Below are positions 27,991-35,431 of a stretch of 64,000 nt of DNA, in pieces (positions within the stretch are counted from its first letter, which is position 1; each line of letters starts with the position of its first letter). The stretch comes from Burkholderiales bacterium (lineage in GTDB: Bacteria; Pseudomonadota; Gammaproteobacteria; Burkholderiales; Burkholderiaceae_C), in NCBI GenBank assembly GCA_021414305.1, contig JAIOOS010000017.1:310001-374000 (forward strand), written 5' to 3'. A model generated the notes under the pieces. It ran no database searches, had not been told where the DNA came from, and saw only the letters and a list, made by a program, of their open reading frames with translations. Position numbers and translations under genes: made by a program.

Positions 27991-29735
27991 CCTACCGATG
28001 TATTGCGTAGGTTGCAAGACAGCGATTCAGCTGCGCCGCTACTGGGCTCATCGTGCGCCCCGCGGCGCTCGAAGCGTAGAAAGACTGCATGGCCAATGGC
28101 CCAGGGCCACATGTTGGCGCCGGGGACCTCCGGCAACAGCCCTTTGGTAGAAAGCAAGTGCGGCACCGCGGCTGCGTACATCACCAATCCCAATTCGTCG
28201 ACTGTTGCGCGAAATTGCTCGGCCTCGCTGGCGTACAAGAGGTATGGGAGTTCCTGCTCCGACCGCAACGCTCCGCTGCTGAACTTCTGCATGCGCAGCC
28301 CTGTGCCGAACTCCTCGACAGCCTTGCGCAGCTCGATTTCAACAGCTTCGTCGAGGTCGCGCGGCATCGCGGGACGCACTGTCTCGACGCGAGGCATCAG
28401 CGCGCGGAGCAGACCGCCATCGTCCACCCGGGCCATCTCCGAAAGGTTCGGCATGGCGAAGACCAAGTTGGGCTTTTCAACCTGTAGGTTCTCGAGCAAT
28501 TGGAATACGAATCCCACAGGCAGGGTGGCTTGCATCGGCAGCGGCTCGGCGCCGAACTTCTCGCAATAGGTCTCCCATGTCAGCCCGGCCGCCTTCAGCT
28601 GGTGAAGAAGGAAGTGCAGGTCCACCCGGTAGCTCTCTGGTGGACCGCCAAGGTAGTCGATGCGCTTGGTCTGCTCGTGGTGCTTGAAGGTCTTGCCGTG
28701 GATTCGCTTGGCCAACTTATAGCGGCGCAGGAGCCGCTCGCAGTCAGGGATGCCAATTTGCCGATGGACGCGGCCGGGCACGTAGTCGTGCGGCTGGAGC
28801 GTTTCCACGAACCAGACGTAGCGAATGCCGTTAACGATCCAGGCGCCTGTGCCTTCCTCGGGAACGGTGACATGCACCTCCGGCATCTCGTTAGTCGCGA
28901 AGTCGCGCAGCGAGAGTTCGAGCTGGTGCCAACACGTGAGCTCATCACCGCGAGCGATTTCATAGCCGCTTCGAGGGTCGTCCTCGTTGTCTTCGCGCAC
29001 TAGCACGAGTTCTGAATTAACGACGTCCGAAGCCGTCACCGCCTGATGGGTGTCCGGGGCATCACCGGAGTTAGTGCACAAGCGCAGCACCGCGTAGCCG
29101 TCGAGCACGGCCCTTCCGTCCTCCTCCAGATGGCGGCGTAGCTTCTCCAGAGCCCCGGGCGCTTCTTCGAGCCACAGCGGATCGTCGATGACCGAGCTGA
29201 CGACGCCCAGCGGCCAGGACTGGTTGGACTGCTGCGGTTCGTCCTTCGCCGCCGGCACCGGCGTCGATAGGTTCAGGACTCTGCCGGAGAAGTTGAGCGC
29301 AAGCACGCCCAGCGGCAACTGCCCCCGCGCCAACAGCCGGCTGGACCATTCACGGAGTTCCATGGCCAGTTCGCTCCAGGAGCTGAACTCCTTTTCACCC
29401 AGCTTGTCAGCGTCGAGCGTTGAGAACCTCAGTCGCGCCGCGCGGGCGTCTTCGTTGGTGTGCCAGCTGTCGTATCCGGCCAAGCGAGAGGCCGCGTGCA
29501 GGGCGTGGGTGCGCTTGAACCCGATGCCCTTGTCCTGCAAGGCTTTGCGCAGGCGCGTGGCCAGCGACTTCGGGTCCTCGCCCTGGCGCAGGCGAAGTTG
29601 CTTGACCAGGTCGAGCGCGGTATCGAACGTGAAGCGAGGCGCCTTGACTTGGACGTAGGTCCACAGGGCAAGGGCTTGCGCCTCGGCGGTCAGATGAATG
29701 TGTTTCGGCGCGGCGGCCGAGGTAGCGGCGGGCAT
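27987..29735 (-). CDS. Paralogue 2: Glyoxalase_8-like N-terminal domain protein, 582 aa
   Basis: The N-terminus (residues about 12-100: EAQALALWTYVQVKAPRFTF, SLATRLRKALQDKGIGFKRT, HALHAASRLAGYDSWH) is the same Glyoxalase_8-like domain as in paralogue 1. Similarity continues at lower level along the chain (VVNSELVLVRE, EIARGDELTCWHQL). No catalytic motif is recognised in the 480-residue remainder. GGAG stands eight bases before the ATG. It is read in the same direction as the operon below and ends inside that operon's promoter. Two diverged copies kept together suggest a heteromer or two different recognition subunits. Confidence 0.8.
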   Translation of the reverse strand: MPAATSAAAPKHIHLTAEAQALALWTYVQVKAPRFTFDTALDLVKQLRLRQGEDPKSLATRLRKALQDKGIGFKRTHALHAASRLAGYDSWHTNEDARAARLRFSTLDADKLGEKEFSSWSELAMELREWSSRLLARGQLPLGVLALNFSGRVLNLSTPVPAAKDEPQQSNQSWPLGVVSSVIDDPLWLEEAPGALEKLRRHLEEDGRAVLDGYAVLRLCTNSGDAPDTHQAVTASDVVNSELVLVREDNEDDPRSGYEIARGDELTCWHQLELSLRDFATNEMPEVHVTVPEEGTGAWIVNGIRYVWFVETLQPHDYVPGRVHRQIGIPDCERLLRRYKLAKRIHGKTFKHHEQTKRIDYLGGPPESYRVDLHFLLHQLKAAGLTWETYCEKFGAEPLPMQATLPVGFVFQLLENLQVEKPNLVFAMPNLSEMARVDDGGLLRALMPRVETVRPAMPRDLDEAVEIELRKAVEEFGTGLRMQKFSSGALRSEQELPYLLYASEAEQFRATVDELGLVMYAAAVPHLLSTKGLLPEVPGANMWPWAIGHAVFLRFERRGAHDEPSSGAAESLSCNLRNTSVG

Positions 29736-29911
29736 GGGATGAACTCCGTCAAGGAAAGCACGGTCATGAACGGCACGCGTTGTTCGGCTTTCCTGGAGGT
29801 CAAACCTAGCCGGGAAGGACGCAAGTACTGTCTAACTGTTTTGCCAGGCCGGACATGGCGTCCGGAGCGTGCACTGACGGGAGCAACTCACCCGCGATTC
29901 GGCTGAATCGC
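29736..29911 (-). promoter_or_regulatory. Structured 5' leader, copy 2
   Basis: About 175 nt between the predicted transcription start and the ATG, aligned with copy 1. Hairpins: CGATTC/GAATCG (29895-29910) at the 5' end, CCGGAC/GTCCGG (29849-29865), and GGAAAGC/GCTTTCC (29753-29793). Loop and stem sequences of the first two differ from copy 1 while pairing is kept. The plus strand carries a short open frame from 29742 that is not conserved as protein in copy 1. Confidence 0.65.
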
Positions 29912-29917
29912 ATGCGA

Positions 29918-29947
29918 ATCGTAAGGAGTTCGGCGTTCCGGTGTCAA
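29918..29947 (-). promoter_or_regulatory. Promoter for paralogue 2
   Basis: Minus strand TTGACA (29942-29947), an 18-bp spacer and TACGAT (29918-29923). Same architecture as 27961-27990, giving a leader of the same length. Between 29950 and 30065 I see nothing else. Confidence 0.7.
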
Positions 29948-30065
29948 CCGTGCGCTGGGCGAGGGCCCGCCCGCCTACTAGCCTGATGGAGGGATTGCCT
30001 TTGATCGTGACGGCAACGTTGGTTTCGATTGCGCTGCTGCGCCGGGCGGCAGGCCGATGACTGCA

Positions 30066-31064
30066 CTATCGCCGCTGCATCTTCGGCTGCCACTCCTTTT
30101 CGGCAAGCCCGAGCCGATCCGCCAGCGACCTCACCAGCGCCTCCTCGCGTCCGATGACAAACCGCTGGCACCGGTCCGCAACGGCCGAGTTCATGTGCCG
30201 GATAGCGTCTGAGGCGATATCGCGATGCTCCAGTGCACCGTCCTCGCCGAACATGACCAGAGCGCATGACTGAGTGAGCGGAAACACAACCATTGCGTCA
30301 GCATTGCCGAACCCGATGCCGTAGAAGCTTGGTTCACGAGGAGTCACCGTGCTCAAGACAACCGGTGCATCCGTTGTGACGAATGATTTCTTCTCGTTCG
30401 GACGGTGCACGACGAGCCAGTTTCGGCCGGCAAGCAGTGGCGCGACTTCAAACGCCATCTTCATGGCCATGCCAACCGCCCAACGATGGTTCGTCGTCAC
30501 CTCGTATTGGCCCCCCTGGGCGAAGTCCACCATCTCCTTCGCCTCTTGTTCAAGCTCCTCCTCGGAAGTTGGAGAGCCTGGTTTGCCGCGCATCGTCTCC
30601 TTCACCTGGTCGACGTTCGCGAACATGCGCTTCGCGATATCGCTTATCAGGCCGGAATTGAACAGCTTGAGTGACTCGATGATGTCCGGCGTACGAAATC
30701 CAGCAAGCGCGACGAAGATGGCAAGGTCGGCGCGCTCTTCGCCAGTTAGCTGCTCCCTCGCGGCGAGCCTCTTGACGGTAAGGCTGGCCTTGCCTTCGAA
30801 CTCGGACAGCATCTGTTCGAGCTCGAACCGCGGTCGCCCGTAAGCGTCCTCCATCGTGTAGAAGTGGCCGATGACGCCGGTGTTCACTGTCTGCTGTACG
30901 CGCACCTCGTTCTTCTCACGGTCGAACACGGCAACCATGCCGTCCTTGGCGAAGCCTTCGAGGTAGAAACGTGGCAGGAAGTGATGGCGCTTGGGCCCCG
31001 TCAGCAGCGGCTTGGCCGCCGGCGCCGCTTGTGCAGCATCGGCGGACGGTTGCTCCTTGGTCAT
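30066..31064 (-). CDS. DUF4238 domain protein
   Basis: A 332-residue protein. The N-terminal block KRHHFLPRFYLEGFAKDG is the hallmark of DUF4238 (a His-His-aromatic-Pro-x-aromatic-Tyr motif), followed by the usual VAVFDREKN strand and, later, NWLVVHRPNEKKSFVTTDAPVV, where SFVTTDAPV is a second conserved block. The function is unknown; the family is frequent in defence islands and may be a nuclease or effector (inference). Its ATG overlaps the stop of the GTPase gene by four bases, so the two form a coupled pair. Confidence 0.85.
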   Translation of the reverse strand: MTKEQPSADAAQAAPAAKPLLTGPKRHHFLPRFYLEGFAKDGMVAVFDREKNEVRVQQTVNTGVIGHFYTMEDAYGRPRFELEQMLSEFEGKASLTVKRLAAREQLTGEERADLAIFVALAGFRTPDIIESLKLFNSGLISDIAKRMFANVDQVKETMRGKPGSPTSEEELEQEAKEMVDFAQGGQYEVTTNHRWAVGMAMKMAFEVAPLLAGRNWLVVHRPNEKKSFVTTDAPVVLSTVTPREPSFYGIGFGNADAMVVFPLTQSCALVMFGEDGALEHRDIASDAIRHMNSAVADRCQRFVIGREEALVRSLADRLGLAEKEWQPKMQRR

Positions 31065-33337
31065 GCTGCCTTCTTGGCAATGAGGACGCTGCTCTTGGCC
31101 TCGGCGTTAACTTGGGCCTCGAATTCCAGCAGCGCCGTATTCACGGCATGCTCCATTTCGTTCATGAAGTCGACAACGGCTTGGTCGCCGCGCGATTCCG
31201 GAATAGGGACCCAGCGCTGGTAAATGCCCTCGATGCGGATACGGCGCGTGATCGTGCTGCCCGTGCCTCGGGGCACCCAAGCCTCATGCCACGACGGCTG
31301 CGGCTGCTCTCGCAGTCGCCGTCGCGCGAGGTCTGGGAGCTGCTTGGTAACCGCCGTCTTCAAGCGCTCGATGGCATCGCGCTTTTGCTCGGGCGTGGGG
31401 TCGCCCGTCCAGCCAATCGGCCCCTCGAGGAATGAAGAAACGGCTGCCTCCAGCGCAGTGCGTAGGTTGGCCGTCGGGCGGAGCTCGAAGTTCTCGCCCC
31501 AGTTCTCAGCGTAGCGGCGGCTGAGGGCCTTGATGGTCTGCCACGACTTCGGCTTGTGGTCGGAATCGGGTGAGATGCCAAGGATGCCTTGCCACTGCCG
31601 GCGAAAGTCGCGTGCAGCCTCCCGGATGGCCATCATCAGGAAGGCCGGGTTGTACTGCGGCACCGAGACCGGCTTTATGACCGGCGGCTGCTCGGCCATC
31701 AGATGGGCCAAGAGCCTGTTGAGTTCGGGCTCTGCCCCCTTGGGGTCAGCCTTGTCGATGCGGCCAACGTAGTAGGTCTGGCCCTGCAGCCGCTCGAGCA
31801 GAAAGCGCGAAGACTCGGGTGTCAGAGACTTCGACAGTTGGTTGTCGACGACGTTTCGCAGTCCGGAGAAGACTTGGTCGTGCAGTCGCTGCCCCTTCAG
31901 GCCGGATGCGGAGGCCATGTCCATGTGCGTGAACACCATCGCCAGCTTCCGGGTCAAACCGGAGTTGGCGATGCTCTCCAGCGCTTTGCCGGCGGCGTAG
32001 TTGGTCAGGCCATTCTTTGCGCTGTCCACCAGCAGGATGACATCGGCCTCGTGCAGCAGCGTCACCGTCTGCTCCGGCAGGTCGGCCGTCGAATTGGCCT
32101 TGTGCCCAAGGCCCTCCGTATCCATCAGCACCAGCCGGGTTTCGTTCGACGCCCAGTCAGCTTCAAACGGACCCTGGACGCGCATGCCGTTCACAAGAGG
32201 CGTGAGGAGCCTGCCCCACAGCCGGTCGCTGATTCCGGAGAAAAAGCGGAGCGCCGCGAGGAACTGTGCTCGCTCGTCCGGCGCGGCTTTCATCAGCCAT
32301 GCCTTTGGCCAGCCGGTGGTTGTTTTGTCGAACTTGCCCACAGTGACGCTCTCGAACTTCGAGCGAAGTTCGTCGAGGATGTCCGAGACCAGCTCAAGGA
32401 ACTCCTCCGATGCGTCCGCCTGCTCCTCGATAAGTTCTAAGGCGGTCGCGCGGTCTGCCGGCAGCATCTCAGCGAGCGGACCGAGCTCGGCTTCGACCGG
32501 TTTCTTGCACTTGGCCGCTATTGCGAACATTCGGTCGATGTACTCCTGCACCTTGAGGGCGTTGCGGCGGCGCTCGTCTGCATTGAGCTGCGCCGCCTCG
32601 TCGCCTTCGGGTATCTCGCCTTCGGAATCGCCGTCCGCGTAGGGGTCCACCTCTCCTGACTGCTCGTCGAGATCGCCCAAGAGGTACTTCAAGCGAAAGC
32701 GCATGTCGCTCTTCTCAAGGAACGTGCTCGCGACCAGAGGCATATCGCCTTCGACGGCCTCCACGATGGCCGCAGACACGCATTCCTCGACTTCGAAGCG
32801 AGTCTCGTGCTCGGACATGAAGGTGACTACCGCCTCGAACCGGCCAGGCTTGAGGACCAGCTCGGTCGGAAACGTGGTGGTGCGATTGAGCGAAGTCGAC
32901 GGGAACGCCTCGCGCTTCGGGTGCGTGCCAATAAGCTGGCGGACCAGGGTTGTCTTGCCTGCGCCTGGCACCCCGAGCATCACCACTTTGGCGTAGCCAT
33001 CCTCACGGTTGGGCAATGGCAGCAGCTTGTCGCGCAGCGGCCGGGCATCCGGAGTTCGCGGTTCGATTTCGCTATAGAAGATCTCGATTACCTCGGGGTC
33101 ATACAGCTTCTCGGCCTCGCCGCGCGCGCCCAGAGACCAGAGAGCCTCGTTGGCGAGGAGTCGGTTGAGTTGGCCGGCGAGGCGCTGCGCCCGCTCCGGG
33201 TCAGTCGTACCGAGACCCTTTCGGGTCTTTTTCCCGGGCTTGTCGGCACTGTCCATGCGCAGGGGGTGTCTGAATTCGACGAGCCAAGACTGGCGGCCCG
33301 GGTTCTGCTTGGCGGTGGCTGTGTAGGGTTGCGTCAT
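31061..33337 (-). CDS. Dynamin-like GTPase with an integrase-like N-terminal segment
   Basis: A 758-residue protein. P-loop VVMLGVPGAGKTTLVRQLIG (about 118-137), switch threonines NRTTTFPTEL (about 151-160), DTEGLGH (406-412) as G3 and FTHMD (469-473) as a divergent G4. About 230 residues, partly acidic and helical, separate G2 and G3, an unusually large insertion. Residues about 15-70 (W-L-V-E-F-R-H-P, then KKTRKGLGTTDPERAQRLAG) resemble the arm-binding N-terminus of tyrosine recombinases. No membrane helix is evident. Coupled to DUF4238; a two-gene sensor-effector defence unit is a reasonable guess. Confidence 0.8.
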   Translation of the reverse strand: MTQPYTATAKQNPGRQSWLVEFRHPLRMDSADKPGKKTRKGLGTTDPERAQRLAGQLNRLLANEALWSLGARGEAEKLYDPEVIEIFYSEIEPRTPDARPLRDKLLPLPNREDGYAKVVMLGVPGAGKTTLVRQLIGTHPKREAFPSTSLNRTTTFPTELVLKPGRFEAVVTFMSEHETRFEVEECVSAAIVEAVEGDMPLVASTFLEKSDMRFRLKYLLGDLDEQSGEVDPYADGDSEGEIPEGDEAAQLNADERRRNALKVQEYIDRMFAIAAKCKKPVEAELGPLAEMLPADRATALELIEEQADASEEFLELVSDILDELRSKFESVTVGKFDKTTTGWPKAWLMKAAPDERAQFLAALRFFSGISDRLWGRLLTPLVNGMRVQGPFEADWASNETRLVLMDTEGLGHKANSTADLPEQTVTLLHEADVILLVDSAKNGLTNYAAGKALESIANSGLTRKLAMVFTHMDMASASGLKGQRLHDQVFSGLRNVVDNQLSKSLTPESSRFLLERLQGQTYYVGRIDKADPKGAEPELNRLLAHLMAEQPPVIKPVSVPQYNPAFLMMAIREAARDFRRQWQGILGISPDSDHKPKSWQTIKALSRRYAENWGENFELRPTANLRTALEAAVSSFLEGPIGWTGDPTPEQKRDAIERLKTAVTKQLPDLARRRLREQPQPSWHEAWVPRGTGSTITRRIRIEGIYQRWVPIPESRGDQAVVDFMNEMEHAVNTALLEFEAQVNAEAKSSVLIAKKAA

Positions 33338-33720
33338 GGTGTCGGCCCGATGTTCCTGAGTGTGGCAATGATAGCGGCACGGCAGAACTTGTCAAGCAAA
33401 TTGGCACACCGTGGAACATCGACCGAGTTACCCGACTTGCCGCCATAGGCTGCAGCTCCCGCTGCGCTGCCCCTGCGAGAAGCGTGGCACACCCCGCGTT
33501 CGGCTGGCGTCAGCTCGGTACCGGGTCCTTGGGGACCGGAGGAGAGCACGGGCAAAATAGACGGTGCGGCACGCCGTGGCCCGCAGGCCAGTCTGCACGC
33601 TGGGTTGGCGCGGCACGGCACCCGGGGGTAGGCGCGCTATGCCGGAGCCCGATATTTCGCCGGCGCTGGGATTGCCGCGCGCCGGGTTCGATACGCTGTG
33701 CTGGCGAACACCGCTGGAGG
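33338..33720. other. Intergenic region between the GTPase gene and the relaxase gene
   Basis: A 383-bp stretch without a convincing gene. It holds the GTPase promoter near its left edge. The remaining GC-rich part has open frames on both strands that overlap the relaxase in the wrong frame and have no family features. I see no terminator or repeat. Confidence 0.5.
33368..33395 (-). promoter_or_regulatory. Promoter for the GTPase-DUF4238 pair
   Basis: Minus strand TTGACA (33390-33395), a 16-bp spacer and TATCAT (33368-33373). Predicted start is about 24 nt upstream of the GTPase ATG. Confidence 0.65.
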
Positions 33721-34722
33721 CTATCGCTCGATCTCCGGAGCCGTTCGTGCCCGCTCGGGTCCCGTGCGCGATGGCAACGGCATCCCCGGCAAGTCTCGCT
33801 GCTTCTCGCTCTCTCGCTTGCGCAGGTGCTCGATGGCCGCCGGCATCTGGTGTACGTACCGGGCGATCGCCCCGGCAAGCTGGCGATCCTTCGCCTCCGG
33901 TGATTCCCCCAAGGCCTGCGCCAGCTTGACCCATACGGCGATGGCGGTCTCCCGAGTCCGCGTCGCTCGGGGACTCGACTTCTCGCGAGTCGAGCGCGTT
34001 CGCAGCCTTCCCTCCTGGCGAGCCTTCAGTCGCCATGTAGGCTCGTAGTTGTGCCGCTCGCCTCGCGTCGCCTGCCGAGACGCCTCCGCATCGATTCCCC
34101 AGCCGCGCAGTCTTTCTGCGAACGTCTCGCGCCAGCGTTGCAGATCGGCCTTGCGCGGATTGAGCCGGTCGCCGTGGTTGGACTCTGCGCGCACGCTCAG
34201 ATGAACGTGCGGGTGGGCCTGGTGGTCGTGCAGCACCATCGCGTAGCGGTGGTCTGCGAACTCTGCCTTCGCAAACTCACGCGCCGCCCGCTGCACGGTC
34301 AGCGGATCGGTCCCGCGCGGCATTGACAAGATGATGTTGAAGGCTTCGCGCCGTGCGCTCGTCGACGGGATCTCCGAGCCGCCATAACGCCACTGCTCGA
34401 CCAGGTCGCTCAACGCCTCCTTGCCCTCGCGCGTCACGCCTCGGTCGTCCTCGAACGGAAGCCGGCCTGCCTTGGCGATGTAGCGAAAGTGCGCGGCGAT
34501 CGCCGCCATGCCGCGGCCGCCGCCCGTGACCTTGACCATCACCTGCGGGGCCCGCCGCAGGACGGTTGCTTCCAAACGGGCACGCACGGCAGCGGCGCGA
34601 TGGCCGATGGAGAGGGCAGCTAGGCGCGGCGTCCCCGCCGACCTCACGATCCGATTGCGCGGATAGAACAAACGCTCGCCCCACTCGACCAGGGCGGCGT
34701 CGACAGCTGAAGGCACGGTCAT
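33721..34722 (-). CDS. Relaxase/mobilization nuclease (MobA/VirD2-like)
   Basis: A 333-residue relaxase. HDHQAHPHVHLSV gives the three-histidine metal site of MOBP-type relaxases and HFRYIAKAG holds a candidate nucleophilic Tyr. The C-terminal 100 residues are basic and helical, typical for DNA contact. The ATG at 34722, with AAGGAG eight bases upstream, is preferred to the longer frame that would overlap MobC. It cuts the oriT strand and pilots it to a recipient through a helper's secretion channel. It lies 16 bp downstream of the MobC-like gene. Confidence 0.88.
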   Translation of the reverse strand: MTVPSAVDAALVEWGERLFYPRNRIVRSAGTPRLAALSIGHRAAAVRARLEATVLRRAPQVMVKVTGGGRGMAAIAAHFRYIAKAGRLPFEDDRGVTREGKEALSDLVEQWRYGGSEIPSTSARREAFNIILSMPRGTDPLTVQRAAREFAKAEFADHRYAMVLHDHQAHPHVHLSVRAESNHGDRLNPRKADLQRWRETFAERLRGWGIDAEASRQATRGERHNYEPTWRLKARQEGRLRTRSTREKSSPRATRTRETAIAVWVKLAQALGESPEAKDRQLAGAIARYVHQMPAAIEHLRKRESEKQRDLPGMPLPSRTGPERARTAPEIER

Positions 34723-34738
34723 GCTCGGCTCTCCTTCC

Positions 34739-35296
34739 TCAACACGGATTTGGCTTTTGCGGTTTCCAGCGGACCACGGCGCGGACTTCGGTGGCCAGCG
34801 CGGCGTTGAGCCGCATGTGCCCGCGTACCTCGTCGTGCATCGACACGACCCGTTGTCGGTACTTCTCGGCTTCTGCGAAGTTGAGACGGCGCAGCAGCCG
34901 CACGTAGTCATTCAGGTCGGTCGACAGTGCCGCGAGCTGATTGGTCGAGGCCGTGAGCGCCCTGACCGCTTCGCCCAGGCCGCCAGGCGCTGGGGTGCCA
35001 TCGATCACGGATGCGAGATAGGTGCCGTACGAAAGCCCCGCCGCCCGCGCATGCTCGACCAGCCAGCTGGCTTGGCGCAAAGGCAGGCACAGCGTCAGCT
35101 TGACCGGCTCGCCGTCGTCCAGGCCGCTGTCCTGCAATAGATGGAACGGGTCAGCCTCCGCCTGCTTCAGCGCGTCGACCATAGCCGCGCGCGCGAACGC
35201 GGCGAGCGTCATGTTCCTCGCTGACGCGTGGGCCTTCACGGCCGGCGCCAGACCGCGAAGGTCGACGGTCACACGATCGCGCGAGTCAGCGGACAC
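34739..35296 (-). CDS. MobC-like relaxosome accessory protein
   Basis: A 185-residue protein with a ribbon-helix-helix-like start (DRVTVDLRGLAPAVKAHASA, then RNMTLAAFARAAMVDAL) and a helical C-terminus (ALTASTNQLAALSTDLNDYV, then RLLRRLNFAEAEKYR) similar to MobC/MbeC-type proteins with the TNQLA-N pattern. It probably binds and melts oriT for the relaxase. The start is GTG (35296). It begins right beside the candidate oriT. Confidence 0.75.
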   Translation of the reverse strand: MSADSRDRVTVDLRGLAPAVKAHASARNMTLAAFARAAMVDALKQAEADPFHLLQDSGLDDGEPVKLTLCLPLRQASWLVEHARAAGLSYGTYLASVIDGTPAPGGLGEAVRALTASTNQLAALSTDLNDYVRLLRRLNFAEAEKYRQRVVSMHDEVRGHMRLNAALATEVRAVVRWKPQKPNPC

Positions 35297-35314
35297 GATG
35301 ACTCTCGCGATTCA

Positions 35315-35356
35315 GGCTGCCTGGCAGCCGTTTCCCGGGGCGCAGCCTATCCTGCC
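35315..35356 (+). other. oriT: Candidate oriT with RP4-type nick core
   Basis: A perfect inverted repeat GGCTGCC-T-GGCAGCC (35315-35329) is followed after 16 bp by CCTATCCTGCC (35346-35356), the same core as the RP4/RK2 nick region, where the cut falls between TATCCTG and C (here after 35354). It lies directly upstream of mobC and the relaxase gene, the usual place of an oriT. Confidence 0.75.
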
Positions 35357-35403
35357 TTCCATCTTTTTCTACTCCCTTCATCGAGACACAACGAGGTGAT
35401 ATA

Positions 35404-35428
35404 GCGGGGTCGGACCGTCCGACCCCGC
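35404..35428. repeat. Inverted repeat beside the parB stop codon
   Basis: GCGGGGTCGGA, three bases, TCCGACCCCGC: a perfect 11-bp hairpin three bases after the parB stop. No T-run follows on either strand, so it may be a weak terminator, a ParB or MobC site, or part of the oriT region. Confidence 0.6.
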
Positions 35429-35431
35429 GAG

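Noticed and set aside
29742-29906. Short plus-strand frame in leader copy 2, with a similar beginning in copy 1 (27781-27846)
   Set aside because: Both begin alike (G-T-R-C-x-A-F), but the differences between copies fall on first and second codon positions and the copy-1 frame stops early, so the conservation is not that of a protein.
33428-34036. 202-residue minus-strand frame between the GTPase and relaxase genes
   Set aside because: It is out of frame with the relaxase over most of its length and has no recognisable domain.
33721-34911. Longer relaxase start at 34911
   Set aside because: It would overlap MobC by about 170 bp and the added residues are Cys/Ser/Thr-rich without relaxase features; the ATG at 34722 has a good ribosome-binding site.
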